DNA of 64,000 bases from an uncultured Tenacibaculum sp. GTDB lineage: Bacteria; Bacteroidota; Bacteroidia; Flavobacteriales; Flavobacteriaceae. Where the stretch lies: NCBI GenBank assembly GCA_947492185.1, contig CANLMR010000001.1, forward strand, positions 186,001 through 250,000, written 5' to 3'. Made by a program: the position numbers and the translations under genes. Positions 37,442 through 45,675 of this stretch are shown in pieces. The notes beneath the pieces are model-generated. The model did no database searches and was not told the DNA's origin. It saw only the letters and a list, made by a program, of their open reading frames with translations. How positions within the stretch are numbered: the stretch's first letter is position 1; every line of letters starts with the position of its first letter.

Positions 37442-38160
37442 GAACATCTATAAAAGCTCTTATTGTTGAAGACTCTAGATTGGCAAGAAAAGAGTTGAAA
37501 TTATTGTTGAATGATTACGATCATATCGAAATAATTGGTGAAGCTGAAAATGTAGATGATGCCTATGAACTCATCAATTCTAATTTTCCTGATCTACTTT
37601 TTCTAGATATTAATATGCCCGAAAAAGATGGTTTTGCGTTGTTAGAAATGTTAGATGAAATTCCAACTGTAATATTTACTACAGCTTATGATGAATATGC
37701 AATAAAATCTTTTGAATACAATGCTTTTGATTATTTATTAAAACCCATTAATAAAAGTAGACTTCAAAAAACAATTGATAAACTTCAGATTACAGAGAAT
37801 TCAGAAAAAGAAGCAACTAATTTACTCGCTCCAACAAGTCAAGTATTTTTAAAAGATGGCGAAGATTGTTGGATGGTAGCCATTCAAGAAATTACACTTT
37901 TTGAAATAGTAGGAAATTATACTCGCGTATATTTTAAAGACAAAAAACCTTTGATTTACAAATCGCTAAATAAAATTGAAAGCCGATTACCGCTAAACTA
38001 TTTCTTCCGAGTAAACAGACAACAAATTGTGAATCTAAAACATATCATTAATGTTACTCCATGGTTCAATGGAAAATTAAAATTCACCATGAAAAATGAT
38101 ATTGAAGTAGAAGTATCAAGAAGACAATCCGTAAAGTTTAAGCAAGAACTAGAATTTTAA
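37438..38160 (+). CDS. LytTR-family response regulator
   Basis: 240 residues. The receiver domain (about 5-120) has the phospho-acceptor Asp57 in LLFLDINMP, the acidic pair near 11-12, Thr near 80 in FTTAYDEYA and Lys101-type KP. The C-terminal LytTR domain (about 140-238) with FEIVGNYTRVYF and FFRVNRQQIVNL binds DNA direct repeats. It overlaps the LytS gene by 4 nt and forms its partner. A REP-like inverted repeat follows at 38174. Confidence 0.93.
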   Translation: MRTSIKALIVEDSRLARKELKLLLNDYDHIEIIGEAENVDDAYELINSNFPDLLFLDINMPEKDGFALLEMLDEIPTVIFTTAYDEYAIKSFEYNAFDYLLKPINKSRLQKTIDKLQITENSEKEATNLLAPTSQVFLKDGEDCWMVAIQEITLFEIVGNYTRVYFKDKKPLIYKSLNKIESRLPLNYFFRVNRQQIVNLKHIINVTPWFNGKLKFTMKNDIEVEVSRRQSVKFKQELEF

Positions 38161-38173
38161 CTTTCATTTAAAA

Positions 38174-38254
38174 GTCATTGCGAAAGTTTGAAAAACTTAA
38201 AGCAATCCGTTCTTTAGAAATTAAGATTACTTCGTCATTATTCCTCGTAATGAC
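38174..38254. repeat. REP-like imperfect inverted repeat
   Basis: The outer arms GTCATTGCGA (38174-38183) and TCGTAATGAC (38245-38254) are inverted with one mismatch. Inner arms AAGCAATC and GATTACTT are also inverted with one mismatch. This GTCATTGCGA...AATGAC form recurs between genes in many Bacteroidota genomes, by my recollection. It fills most of the 106-nt gap between the convergent regulator and GDPD genes. Confidence 0.65.
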
Positions 38255-38266
38255 ATTGATTTATAA

Positions 38267-39253
38267 TTATTGTTTTAAAATATTCACAACTTTATCCGGG
38301 AAATCAGTAAAACAACCATCAATATTAGCATCAAAAAGCAAAGTGTTTACATGCTCTTCAAAAGAAGAAAAATCACCTAACTGATCTGCTCTAAATGTAT
38401 ATGCATGCACTTTTAATCCTAATTTATGAGCATCTTCAACTAAAGAAGTAAATTGCCATTTACCATCAACCTTTTTCTCTACGATTTGTTTGTACCAAGG
38501 TCCAATTCCATCAGCATAAGTAGCAAAATGATTTAGTTGCTTTGTTTCCTCAGGAAACTCTATTAATTGAACTAAAAACAAATCCGATTTTAAATCCTTT
38601 CGAACACGTTCCAATTCTTTAGCATCGAAACATTGAAAGATACAATTGTCTTTTTTAGAGATATATCCATATTCTGATAGAATTTCTAATGTGATTTGAG
38701 CAATATCTTTTCCGTTCTTATGATGAAACTCAGGGTTTTTAATTTCTGGATAAATTCCAATATTTTTCCCTGTGCTTTTATTTAGTCCTTGGATTAATTC
38801 AATTTCTTGCTGTAAAGAATGTAATTTAAAACTCCCTTTTCCTTTCGGAAATCTATTCGAATAAAATTGTTTACCAGTTTTAGGATCAAAACGTTCAGAA
38901 ACATTTAAGCTCTGCAATTCCTCAAAGGTAAAATCGATAACATAATATCTACCATCTTCGCGTTTTCGCTCAGGAAATTTTGCAGCAACATTAGTAACAT
39001 CATCTAAATAAATATCATGAATAACCACAGGAACATCATCTTTACTCAATACCAAATCTTGTTCAATAAAATCAGGGTTCATTGCATACGCCATGGCTTT
39101 GGCTTCCATTGTATGTTCAGGTAAATAACCAGAAGCTCCACGATGAGCTACTACAATTTTTGAGTTCATAGGTTGCTTTTTAAAACTTTCTTCAACAGAT
39201 GTTTTGCAATTCCAAAAAGATAGAACGACAACCACCCAAATTAAACGTTTCAT
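38267..39253 (-). CDS. glpQ: Glycerophosphodiester phosphodiesterase, lipoprotein
   Basis: 328 residues with a lipoprotein-like signal (Cys16 in FWNC). The GDPD TIM-barrel has the catalytic first His motif AHRGASGYLPEHTMEA (about 35-50) and EQDLVLSKDDVPVVIHD (about 62-78) with the metal-site Glu, Asp and second His. It splits glycerophosphodiesters such as glycerophosphocholine into glycerol 3-phosphate and alcohol, feeding phosphate and carbon supply. It resembles the periplasmic GlpQ rather than cytoplasmic UgpQ types. It is a lone gene. Confidence 0.9.
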   Translation of the reverse strand: MKRLIWVVVVLSFWNCKTSVEESFKKQPMNSKIVVAHRGASGYLPEHTMEAKAMAYAMNPDFIEQDLVLSKDDVPVVIHDIYLDDVTNVAAKFPERKREDGRYYVIDFTFEELQSLNVSERFDPKTGKQFYSNRFPKGKGSFKLHSLQQEIELIQGLNKSTGKNIGIYPEIKNPEFHHKNGKDIAQITLEILSEYGYISKKDNCIFQCFDAKELERVRKDLKSDLFLVQLIEFPEETKQLNHFATYADGIGPWYKQIVEKKVDGKWQFTSLVEDAHKLGLKVHAYTFRADQLGDFSSFEEHVNTLLFDANIDGCFTDFPDKVVNILKQ

Positions 39254-39347
39254 AAAAACTATTTCTAGTAAATGTATATAAAAAGCAGGAAAGTAATTTT
39301 AATATTCTATTAAATTATCACAGAACTAAACAGCTTCTTTACTCGAA

Positions 39348-40283
39348 TTAAAATATAGACTCCTCAGTTTCGGTAGTAAATGCTTCTAAAAATTTCATGC
39401 CTCGATAAGAATTTCCTTTTTCATTTAATTTCGGGCTCCAAGCTGCGATACAATATTTTCCAGGATAAACTGCTACAATTCCTCCACCAACTCCACTCTT
39501 TCCTGGTAATCCAACTCTAAAAGAAAATTCTCCAGATTCATCATAAAAACCGCAAGTCTGCATAATTGCATTTACCCTTTTCGTTTTACTTAAACTTAAT
39601 ACTTTAGTTCCTTTTGAAGTAGTAAAACTTGAGTTAACTAAATACATAAATACTTGAGATAGTTCTTGACAACTCATTTCAATTGAGCAGATATGGAAAT
39701 AAAAATCTAAAACTTCTTCTGGTTCGTTTTTAATATTCCCAAAAGATTTTATGAAATTACATAACGCCTTATTTCTATAACCCACTGAAGCTTCAGATTT
39801 AGCTACAGCTTCAGAATAATTAATATTACTAGAACTACACAGTTCTCTAACAGCAGCTAAAAAATCTTCTTTTGGGTTTTCGTAATGACTAACAAGCATA
39901 TCACATATAACCATTGCTCCACTATTCATAAATGGATTTCTTGGAATTCCAAAATCTGATTCTAATTGAACTAAGGAATTAAAAGGTGTTCCTGAAGGTT
40001 CAACATCAACACGTTTCCATATTTCATCTCCAAAAATTTGATAGGCTAAGCTTAAAGACAAGACTTTGGAAATACTTTGGATAGAGAATTTAGTTTGCCA
40101 ATTACCTACTCCAAATTGCTCATTATTCATGGTTAATAAACAAACTCCAAAATTGTCTGCATCTACTTTAGCTAATTCCGGTATATAAGTAGCTATTGCG
40201 CCTTTATTTTCTTCAGAAACCACATTGTTATATATTGTATTTAAAACCTTCTTATAATCGATTGTTTTTTCTTCTAAATTCAT
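39348..40283 (-). CDS. glsA: Glutaminase A
   Basis: A 311-residue serine-dependent glutaminase that turns glutamine into glutamate and ammonia. The fold is beta-lactamase-like: the nucleophile pair Ser70-x-x-Lys73 is in SIQSISK, followed by NPFMNSGAM near 136, YRNKALCNF near 193 and the glycine-rich LPGKSGVGGGI near 260. Length matches E. coli GlsA (about 308). It is a single-gene unit; no amino-acid transporter or acid-stress partner is adjacent. Confidence 0.96.
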   Translation of the reverse strand: MNLEEKTIDYKKVLNTIYNNVVSEENKGAIATYIPELAKVDADNFGVCLLTMNNEQFGVGNWQTKFSIQSISKVLSLSLAYQIFGDEIWKRVDVEPSGTPFNSLVQLESDFGIPRNPFMNSGAMVICDMLVSHYENPKEDFLAAVRELCSSSNINYSEAVAKSEASVGYRNKALCNFIKSFGNIKNEPEEVLDFYFHICSIEMSCQELSQVFMYLVNSSFTTSKGTKVLSLSKTKRVNAIMQTCGFYDESGEFSFRVGLPGKSGVGGGIVAVYPGKYCIAAWSPKLNEKGNSYRGMKFLEAFTTETEESIF

Positions 40284-40365
40284 TTTGCTCTTCTTTTAGC
40301 ATTAATTAAATGCCAATGTAAAACAATTTGCTTGAGTTTTTATGTTCTATATATACTCATCAACT

Positions 40366-40396
40366 AAAAGAGACTGCTTTATGAGCAGTCTCTTTT
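40366..40396 (-). terminator. Intrinsic terminator after the amidophosphoribosyltransferase gene
   Basis: A 13-bp stem (40366-40378 with 40384-40396) 22 nt past the stop, with A/T runs on both sides. Confidence 0.82.
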
Positions 40397-40417
40397 ATAA
40401 AATATATTGCAATACTA

Positions 40418-42319
40418 TTAATATGCTCTTTTATTATTTCCTTCATAAAAGTTAATAAATGCTTGGTTTACTACTCTATGTCCTCCAGGTGTTGGGTAAT
40501 CTCCAGTGAAATACCAATCTCCTTTGTGATCAGGACAAGAATTATGTAATCCTTCAACCGTTTGATAAATAATTTCTACATCTGCATTAATCCCATCTGT
40601 TTTTAACATCTCTGCAATTTTAGCAGAAATTTCTTCGTCTGTAAATGGATCATAAATTTCTTTTACAAAATTCACGATATTCTCCTTATCTTCTATAGAT
40701 TGTTGTTCTTTACACTTAGCATATACTTCATCTACAACATGATACATATTTCTTTCTTTCAATAATTCTAAAGCCGCTTTAAAAGCAATAAAATCACCAA
40801 TTCTAGCCATGTCAATACCATAACAGTCTGGGTAACGAATTTGCGGGGCAGAAGAAACTACAACAATCTTCTTAGGTGATAATCTATCTAAAATTTTAAT
40901 GATACTTTTCTTTAAAGTAGTTCCTCTTACAATACTATCATCAATAATTACTAAGTTATCTGTAGGTTTTACAACTCCGTAAGTAACATCATACACATGA
41001 GCTACTAAATCGTCACGGCTACTATCATCTGTAATAAACGTTCTTAGTTTCGCATCTTTAATTGCTATTTTCTCAAAACGTGGTCTTTCTGATAAAATTT
41101 CAGTTACTCTTTGTGCAGATAATTTACCTCCTCCTGCTAAAATTTCAGCTGTTTTTTGCTGGTTTAAAACATCTTCAGCTGCTTCCATCATTCCGTAGAA
41201 CGAAGTTTCTGCAGTATTAGGAATATACGTAAATACAGTATTTGAAATATCATCATTAATAGATTTCAAAACTTCTGGAAAAACAAATTTTCCTAAATTT
41301 TTACGTTCTTGGTAAATATCTGCATCACTACCTCTAGAAAAATAAATTCTTTCAAATGAACAAGATAATTTTTCTCTTTTCTTTATTACTTTTTCTAAAG
41401 AAGCTGCTCCGTTTTTCTTAATTATTAAAGCCTTACCTCTTGGTAGTTCTTTAACCTCTTCAATAGGAACATTAAATGTTGTTTGAATTACTGGTCTTTC
41501 AGAAGCTACTACAACTACTTCATCATCTTGATACCAGAAAGCTGGACGAATTCCTGATGGATCTCTTAAAACAAATGCATCTCCATGACCTAATAATCCT
41601 GCCATTGCATAACCTCCATCCCAGTTTCTAGAAGATCTTTTTAAGATACGTTGAATATCTAAGTTTTCTTCAATAAATGGTGAAGCTTGTTTTTTATTAA
41701 ATCCTGCTGCCTTAGCTTTTTTATATGTTTGAGCAACTTCGTCTTCTAAGAAGTGTCCAATCTTTTCCATTACCGTTACTGTATCTGTTGCTTCTTTAGG
41801 ATGTTGACCTAATGTAACTAATTCTTTCAGTAATTCTGCTGAATTAGTCATATTAAAGTTACCAGCAACAATAAGGTTTTTATGCTTCCAGTTACTCTGA
41901 CGTAAAAATGGGTGTACATTTTCAATACTATTTCCTCCGAATGTTCCATAACGAACATGTCCTAAAAATAAATTTCCGATATACGGCATGTTTTCTTCTT
42001 GCCACTTAACATCATCTAATTTTTCTGGATCTTTCTCAAAAATATCATTAATTCTATTATTGATTTGTCCAAAAATATCCTGAATTGGTTGAGTTTTATT
42101 CGAACGAATTCTACTGATGTATCTTGTACCTGGATCAACATTAAATTTTATACTTGCTAAACCAGCACCATCTTGTCCACGGTTATGCTGCTTTTCCATA
42201 AGCAAATACAACTTGTTTAACCCATAAAACGCTGTTCCGTATTTTTCTTTATAGTATTCAAGAGGCTTTAATAATCTAACTAGTGCAATTCCACATTCGT
42301 GCTTTAAAAAATCACTCAT
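40418..42319 (-). CDS. Amidophosphoribosyltransferase-like protein, long variant
   Basis: 633 residues, about 130 more than B. subtilis PurF. A class II glutamine amidotransferase domain starts at Cys9 after a short propeptide; Arg123 and Asp179 fit the PurF catalytic set, but the oxyanion Asn-Gly reads Asn154-Phe155 in AGNFNMTN. The phosphoribosyltransferase half keeps the PRPP loop VIIDDSIVRGTT. An insert lies at about 190-220 and a C-terminal extension ends DYPTPGG. No iron-sulfur cysteines are seen at the C-terminus. Separate terminators divide it from the PfkB gene. It may be a paralogue of true PurF. Confidence 0.85.
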   Translation of the reverse strand: MSDFLKHECGIALVRLLKPLEYYKEKYGTAFYGLNKLYLLMEKQHNRGQDGAGLASIKFNVDPGTRYISRIRSNKTQPIQDIFGQINNRINDIFEKDPEKLDDVKWQEENMPYIGNLFLGHVRYGTFGGNSIENVHPFLRQSNWKHKNLIVAGNFNMTNSAELLKELVTLGQHPKEATDTVTVMEKIGHFLEDEVAQTYKKAKAAGFNKKQASPFIEENLDIQRILKRSSRNWDGGYAMAGLLGHGDAFVLRDPSGIRPAFWYQDDEVVVVASERPVIQTTFNVPIEEVKELPRGKALIIKKNGAASLEKVIKKREKLSCSFERIYFSRGSDADIYQERKNLGKFVFPEVLKSINDDISNTVFTYIPNTAETSFYGMMEAAEDVLNQQKTAEILAGGGKLSAQRVTEILSERPRFEKIAIKDAKLRTFITDDSSRDDLVAHVYDVTYGVVKPTDNLVIIDDSIVRGTTLKKSIIKILDRLSPKKIVVVSSAPQIRYPDCYGIDMARIGDFIAFKAALELLKERNMYHVVDEVYAKCKEQQSIEDKENIVNFVKEIYDPFTDEEISAKIAEMLKTDGINADVEIIYQTVEGLHNSCPDHKGDWYFTGDYPTPGGHRVVNQAFINFYEGNNKRAY

Positions 42320-42361
42320 TAATTATTTTTTTAGTTATGTTGTGTGTTGTTTTTGAGTAAT

Positions 42362-42393
42362 AAAAAATCCGCGCAGAAAAGCGCGGATTTTTT
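42362..42393 (-). terminator. Intrinsic terminator after the PfkB kinase gene
   Basis: A 13-bp, GC-rich-core stem (42362-42374 with 42381-42393) and T6 tail right after the kinase stop. It separates the kinase from the amidophosphoribosyltransferase gene. Confidence 0.88.
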
Positions 42394-42394
42394 A

Positions 42395-43321
42395 TTAAAC
42401 TAATTCTATATCAAATTGTGTTAGTTGTTTAAATGCTTGTAAACGAGATTGCACTTCTGGTTTCGTTAAGGCTTCCATACGTTGTGTTCCAAATTTTTCA
42501 ACACAGAACGACGCTAAATTCGAACCATAAATAATTGCATTCTTCATGTTTTCAAAAGAATAATCTTCTGTTTTTGCTAAATATCCGCAGAATCCTCCAG
42601 CAAACGTATCTCCTGCTCCAGTTGGATCATACACTTCAGCTAATGGTAAAGCAGGTGCGTAGAACATATTTCCGTCATTAAATAATAATGCTCCGTGTTC
42701 TCCTTTTTTGATTACCACATACTTAGGTCCCATTTCATGAATTTTCTTTGCAGCATTAACTAAAGAATATTCTCCACTTAACTGACGAGCTTCCTCATCG
42801 TTAATTGTAATAACGTCAATTCTTTTTAATACTTCATGTAAATCATTTAACGCGATGTCCATCCAAAAGTTCATAGTATCTAAAACTACTAACTTTGGTC
42901 TTTCATTCATTTGATCTAAAACAGAAGCTTGAGTTAATGGGTGTAAGTTCCCTAACATAACTACAGGTGCATCTTTAAAAGATTCTGGAACTACAGGGTT
43001 AAACGTTTCTAATACATTTAATTCTGTTACTAATGTGTCTCTAGAGTTCATATCGTTATGATACTTTCCACTCCAAAAGAATGTTTTTCCATCTTTTACA
43101 ATTTCTATTCCTGTAGTATCAATTCCTTTTCCCTCCATCATATCTAAGTATGATTGTGGGAAATCTCCTCCTACTACAGAAACAACTCCTGTATTTACTC
43201 CAAATTGAGAAGCTGCTAGACCTACAAAGGTTCCAGATCCTCCTAATATTTTATCAGTTTTACCAAAAGGTGTTTCAATTGCATCAAAAGCAACCGTTCC
43301 TACTGCTAATAGTTTACTCAT
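42395..43321 (-). CDS. PfkB-family sugar or nucleoside kinase
   Basis: A 308-residue ribokinase-fold kinase. The N-terminal GGSGTFVGLAASQFG (27-41) is the first PfkB signature region and DPTGAGDTFAGGF (232-244) the second, with Asp238 as catalytic base. The phosphate acceptor is unknown; ribokinase or adenosine-kinase-like activity would fit. It stands just upstream of the amidophosphoribosyltransferase-like gene on the same strand, though a terminator lies between them. Its promoter overlaps the start of sufE. Confidence 0.92.
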   Translation of the reverse strand: MSKLLAVGTVAFDAIETPFGKTDKILGGSGTFVGLAASQFGVNTGVVSVVGGDFPQSYLDMMEGKGIDTTGIEIVKDGKTFFWSGKYHNDMNSRDTLVTELNVLETFNPVVPESFKDAPVVMLGNLHPLTQASVLDQMNERPKLVVLDTMNFWMDIALNDLHEVLKRIDVITINDEEARQLSGEYSLVNAAKKIHEMGPKYVVIKKGEHGALLFNDGNMFYAPALPLAEVYDPTGAGDTFAGGFCGYLAKTEDYSFENMKNAIIYGSNLASFCVEKFGTQRMEALTKPEVQSRLQAFKQLTQFDIELV

Positions 43322-43338
43322 TTCTTAATTTTTATCAG

Positions 43339-43346
43339 TAATTTTG
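43339..43346 (+). promoter_or_regulatory. Promoter -7 element for sufE
   Basis: TAATTTTG matches TAnnTTTG and lies about 50 nt upstream of the sufE ATG. No clear -33 element was found. It lies next to the opposing kinase promoter. Confidence 0.5.
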
Positions 43347-43378
43347 CACGGTAATTGCACAAAACAATTTATAAAGTG

Positions 43379-43408
43379 CAAAAATAGTTCTAAAAAATGA
43401 CTATCAAA
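43379..43408 (-). promoter_or_regulatory. Promoter for the PfkB kinase gene
   Basis: On the minus strand TATTTTTG (43379-43386) is preceded by TTTG (43405-43408) with 18 nt between. The -33 box falls inside the first codons of sufE, and the start near 43372 gives a leader of about 50 nt. Confidence 0.65.
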
Positions 43409-43822
43409 GAAATACAAGAAGAAATTATTGATGAGTTTTCAATGTTTGAAGACTGGATGGAGCGTTATGAATATATAATTGACTTAGGAAAATCGTTACC
43501 TATTATTAATGATGCATATAAATTAGACGAAAATCTAATCAAAGGATGTCAATCTAAAGTATGGATGTATTCAGAAATTCAAGGTGATATTATTAAATAT
43601 ACAGCTGATAGTGATGCTATTTTAACTAAAGGAATAGTAGCGTTATTATTACGTGTTTTTTCCGACCAAACTCCACAAGATATTTTAAATGCGGACACTA
43701 ATTTTATTGATGAAATTGGTTTGAAAGAGCATTTAAGTCCAACAAGAGCAAATGGCTTAGTATCTATGGTGAAACAAATTAAAATGTATGCCATTGCTCA
43801 ACAATCTAAATTAACGAATTAA
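43397..43822 (+). CDS. sufE: Cysteine desulfuration protein SufE
   Basis: A 141-residue sulfur acceptor of the SUF iron-sulfur system. It takes persulfide from the cysteine desulfurase SufS on Cys51, in the family motif IKGCQSKVW. Length matches E. coli SufE (138). The gene is followed within 10 nt by the MIP18-type protein and then a DUF2480 gene, which are probably one transcription unit. SufS and the SufBCD scaffold are not in this window. Confidence 0.95.
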   Translation: MTIKEIQEEIIDEFSMFEDWMERYEYIIDLGKSLPIINDAYKLDENLIKGCQSKVWMYSEIQGDIIKYTADSDAILTKGIVALLLRVFSDQTPQDILNADTNFIDEIGLKEHLSPTRANGLVSMVKQIKMYAIAQQSKLTN

Positions 43823-43831
43823 AAATTAATC

Positions 43832-44152
43832 ATGACTGAAGATAAATTAGAAGAATTAGGAGATAAAATAGTTCGTGTATTAAAAACAATATTCGATCCG
43901 GAAATCCCTGTTGATATATATGAATTAGGACTAATCTATGATGTTTTTGTTTCTGAAGAAAATGATGCAAAAATCTTAATGACATTAACTTCACCAAATT
44001 GTCCTGTTGCAGAAACTTTACCTGTTGAAGTAGAAGAAAAAGTAAAAACCTTAAAAGAAATTAATGATTGTGAGGTTGAAATTACTTTTGATCCTACTTG
44101 GACTCAAGATATGATGAGTGAAGAAGCAAAACTTGAATTAGGAATGTTATAA
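43832..44152 (+). CDS. MIP18/DUF59 family iron-sulfur assembly protein
   Basis: A 106-residue single-domain MIP18 (DUF59) protein. The family pattern DPEIPVDIYELGLIYDV lies at about 22-38, and TLTSPNCPVAETL, with the functional Cys, at about 51-63; the C-terminus ends in DPTWTQDMMSEEAK. Such proteins (SufT, YitW) help mature iron-sulfur proteins. It lies 10 nt after sufE and 11 nt before the DUF2480 gene, which agrees with an iron-sulfur role. Confidence 0.93.
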   Translation: MTEDKLEELGDKIVRVLKTIFDPEIPVDIYELGLIYDVFVSEENDAKILMTLTSPNCPVAETLPVEVEEKVKTLKEINDCEVEITFDPTWTQDMMSEEAKLELGML

Positions 44153-44162
44153 AATCATTTCC

Positions 44163-44669
44163 ATGGCTGAAGAAATTGTAAATAGAATAGCAAATAGTAA
44201 ATTAGTTACTATTGATTTAGAAGACTTTTATCCTTCTGGACAACGTGTGAAATTTGATATTTCTGAATGGTTGTTAGAAGGTTTACTTTTAAGAGAAAAG
44301 GACTTCAGGGACCAAGTCAAAAATCACGATTGGTCTCAATATAAAGATGCTTATGTAGCTTTAGGATGTTCAACAGATGCTATTATTCCTTCTTGGGCAT
44401 ATTTATTATTGTCTACACAATTAAATCCTTTTGCTAAAAAAGTAATTGTTGGCGATTTGGAACTTTTAGAAACTGTTCTTTTTTCTGAGATTATTGGAAA
44501 TTTAGAAGTTAATTCTTTTCAAGATAAACCTGTAATTATTAAAGGTTGCGCAAATAAACCTATACCACAAAGTGCTTATTCTTTTTTAATCGAAAGAATA
44601 CAACCAGTAGCAAAGTCTATCATGTTTGGAGAAGCTTGCTCAACAGTTCCTCTTTATAAGAATAAGTAA
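44163..44669 (+). CDS. DUF2480 family protein
   Basis: 168 residues of a Bacteroidota family without known function. The opening EIVNRIANSKLVTIDLEDF and the middle block ALGCSTDAIIPSWAY mark DUF2480. Cys residues are present at about 63 and 117 in GC motifs, and a later pattern GCANKPIPQSAY is well conserved in my memory of the family. It is the third gene of the sufE unit, so a link to iron-sulfur metabolism is plausible but unproven. Confidence 0.88.
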   Translation: MAEEIVNRIANSKLVTIDLEDFYPSGQRVKFDISEWLLEGLLLREKDFRDQVKNHDWSQYKDAYVALGCSTDAIIPSWAYLLLSTQLNPFAKKVIVGDLELLETVLFSEIIGNLEVNSFQDKPVIIKGCANKPIPQSAYSFLIERIQPVAKSIMFGEACSTVPLYKNK

Positions 44670-44694
44670 TTTTATTGTGACTTTTTCGTTTCAT

Positions 44695-44727
44695 TTTGGT
44701 CTAAATTCCAAAGAAAGCGTAGTTTTG
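44695..44727 (+). promoter_or_regulatory. Promoter for the DUF3078 gene
   Basis: TTTG (44695-44698) and TAGTTTTG (44720-44727) lie 21 nt apart, fitting the Bacteroidota consensus. The leader to the ATG at 44767 is about 35 nt. Confidence 0.65.
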
Positions 44728-44766
44728 CGCTAAAATTATTATTTAATTAATTTACTTATACTTAAA

Positions 44767-45597
44767 ATGAAAAAATTATTAGCTTTTGCTATTGTATTAG
44801 GAGGATTGACTCTTTCAGCTCAAGATGAGAAAAAAGAAGAACTAAAAGAAGGATGGAAAAAAGGAGGTACTATTTCTTTTCTTTTTAATCAATCTGCTTT
44901 TAACAACTGGTTAGCTGGTGGTACAAACAGTATTGCTGGAACTTTAGGTGTTAATTACGACTTTAATTATTTAAAAGGAGACTGGACTTGGGATAATAAA
45001 ATTATTGCTTCTTATGGGGTAACAAAGTTAAAAGGTCAAGGTGCTCAAAAAACTGATGATCGTTTTGAATTTAACTCTTTAGCCGGTAAAAAAGCAAAAG
45101 GAAATTGGTTTTATTCAGCGTTTTTCAACTTTAAAACACAAATGTCTTCTACTGATGTTGGGGGTGTACAATTATCACATTTTTTCTCGCCAGCATACTT
45201 CCAATTTGGACCAGGTATGTTATGGAAAAAGAGCGACAATTTAAAAGTGAATATTGCTCCAGCAACTTCTAAATTAGTGGTTTTATCAGAAGATTTAGCC
45301 CCGGCATTTGGTGTTGATTTAGGTGAAACGACTCGTTATGAGTTAGGTGCAGCGGTAAATGGATACTACAAGTTTGATATAATGGATAATGTATCTATTG
45401 AAAACATTTTAAACCTATACAGTAACTATTTAGAAGATCCACAAAATATTGATTTAGACTACACAGTAAATGTAGTAATGAAAATCAATAAGTATTTATC
45501 TGCTAACTTAGCACTACAAACTATTTATGATGATAATGCTTTCAAAGGATTTCAAACAAGAGAAGTATTTGGTTTAGGTGTTAATTATGCATTTTAA
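44767..45597 (+). CDS. DUF3078 outer-membrane beta-barrel-like protein
   Basis: 276 residues with a signal peptide (about 1-19) and a beta-strand-rich body that ends in an aromatic residue (NYAF), as outer-membrane barrels do. The pattern GWKKGGTISFLFNQSAFNNWLAGG near 28-50 identifies the Bacteroidota family DUF3078. Function is unknown; an outer-membrane pore or structural role is plausible. It has its own promoter and a strong terminator and is separated from the sufE unit. Confidence 0.88.
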   Translation: MKKLLAFAIVLGGLTLSAQDEKKEELKEGWKKGGTISFLFNQSAFNNWLAGGTNSIAGTLGVNYDFNYLKGDWTWDNKIIASYGVTKLKGQGAQKTDDRFEFNSLAGKKAKGNWFYSAFFNFKTQMSSTDVGGVQLSHFFSPAYFQFGPGMLWKKSDNLKVNIAPATSKLVVLSEDLAPAFGVDLGETTRYELGAAVNGYYKFDIMDNVSIENILNLYSNYLEDPQNIDLDYTVNVVMKINKYLSANLALQTIYDDNAFKGFQTREVFGLGVNYAF

Positions 45598-45618
45598 ACC
45601 AATTTTATAAAACATTAT

Positions 45619-45650
45619 AAAAACCCCAAGTGATAGTCTTGGGGTTTTTT
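45619..45650 (+). terminator. Intrinsic terminator after the DUF3078 gene
   Basis: A 12-bp stem (45619-45630 with 45638-45650), GC core CCCC/GGGG and a T6+ tail, 22 nt past the stop. Confidence 0.85.
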
Positions 45651-45675
45651 TATTTTTACAAAAAAATCAAATAAA

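Noticed and set aside
38178..38384. Plus-strand frame after the LytTR regulator
   Set aside because: It lies over the REP-like repeat and the end of the GDPD gene, with no family pattern.
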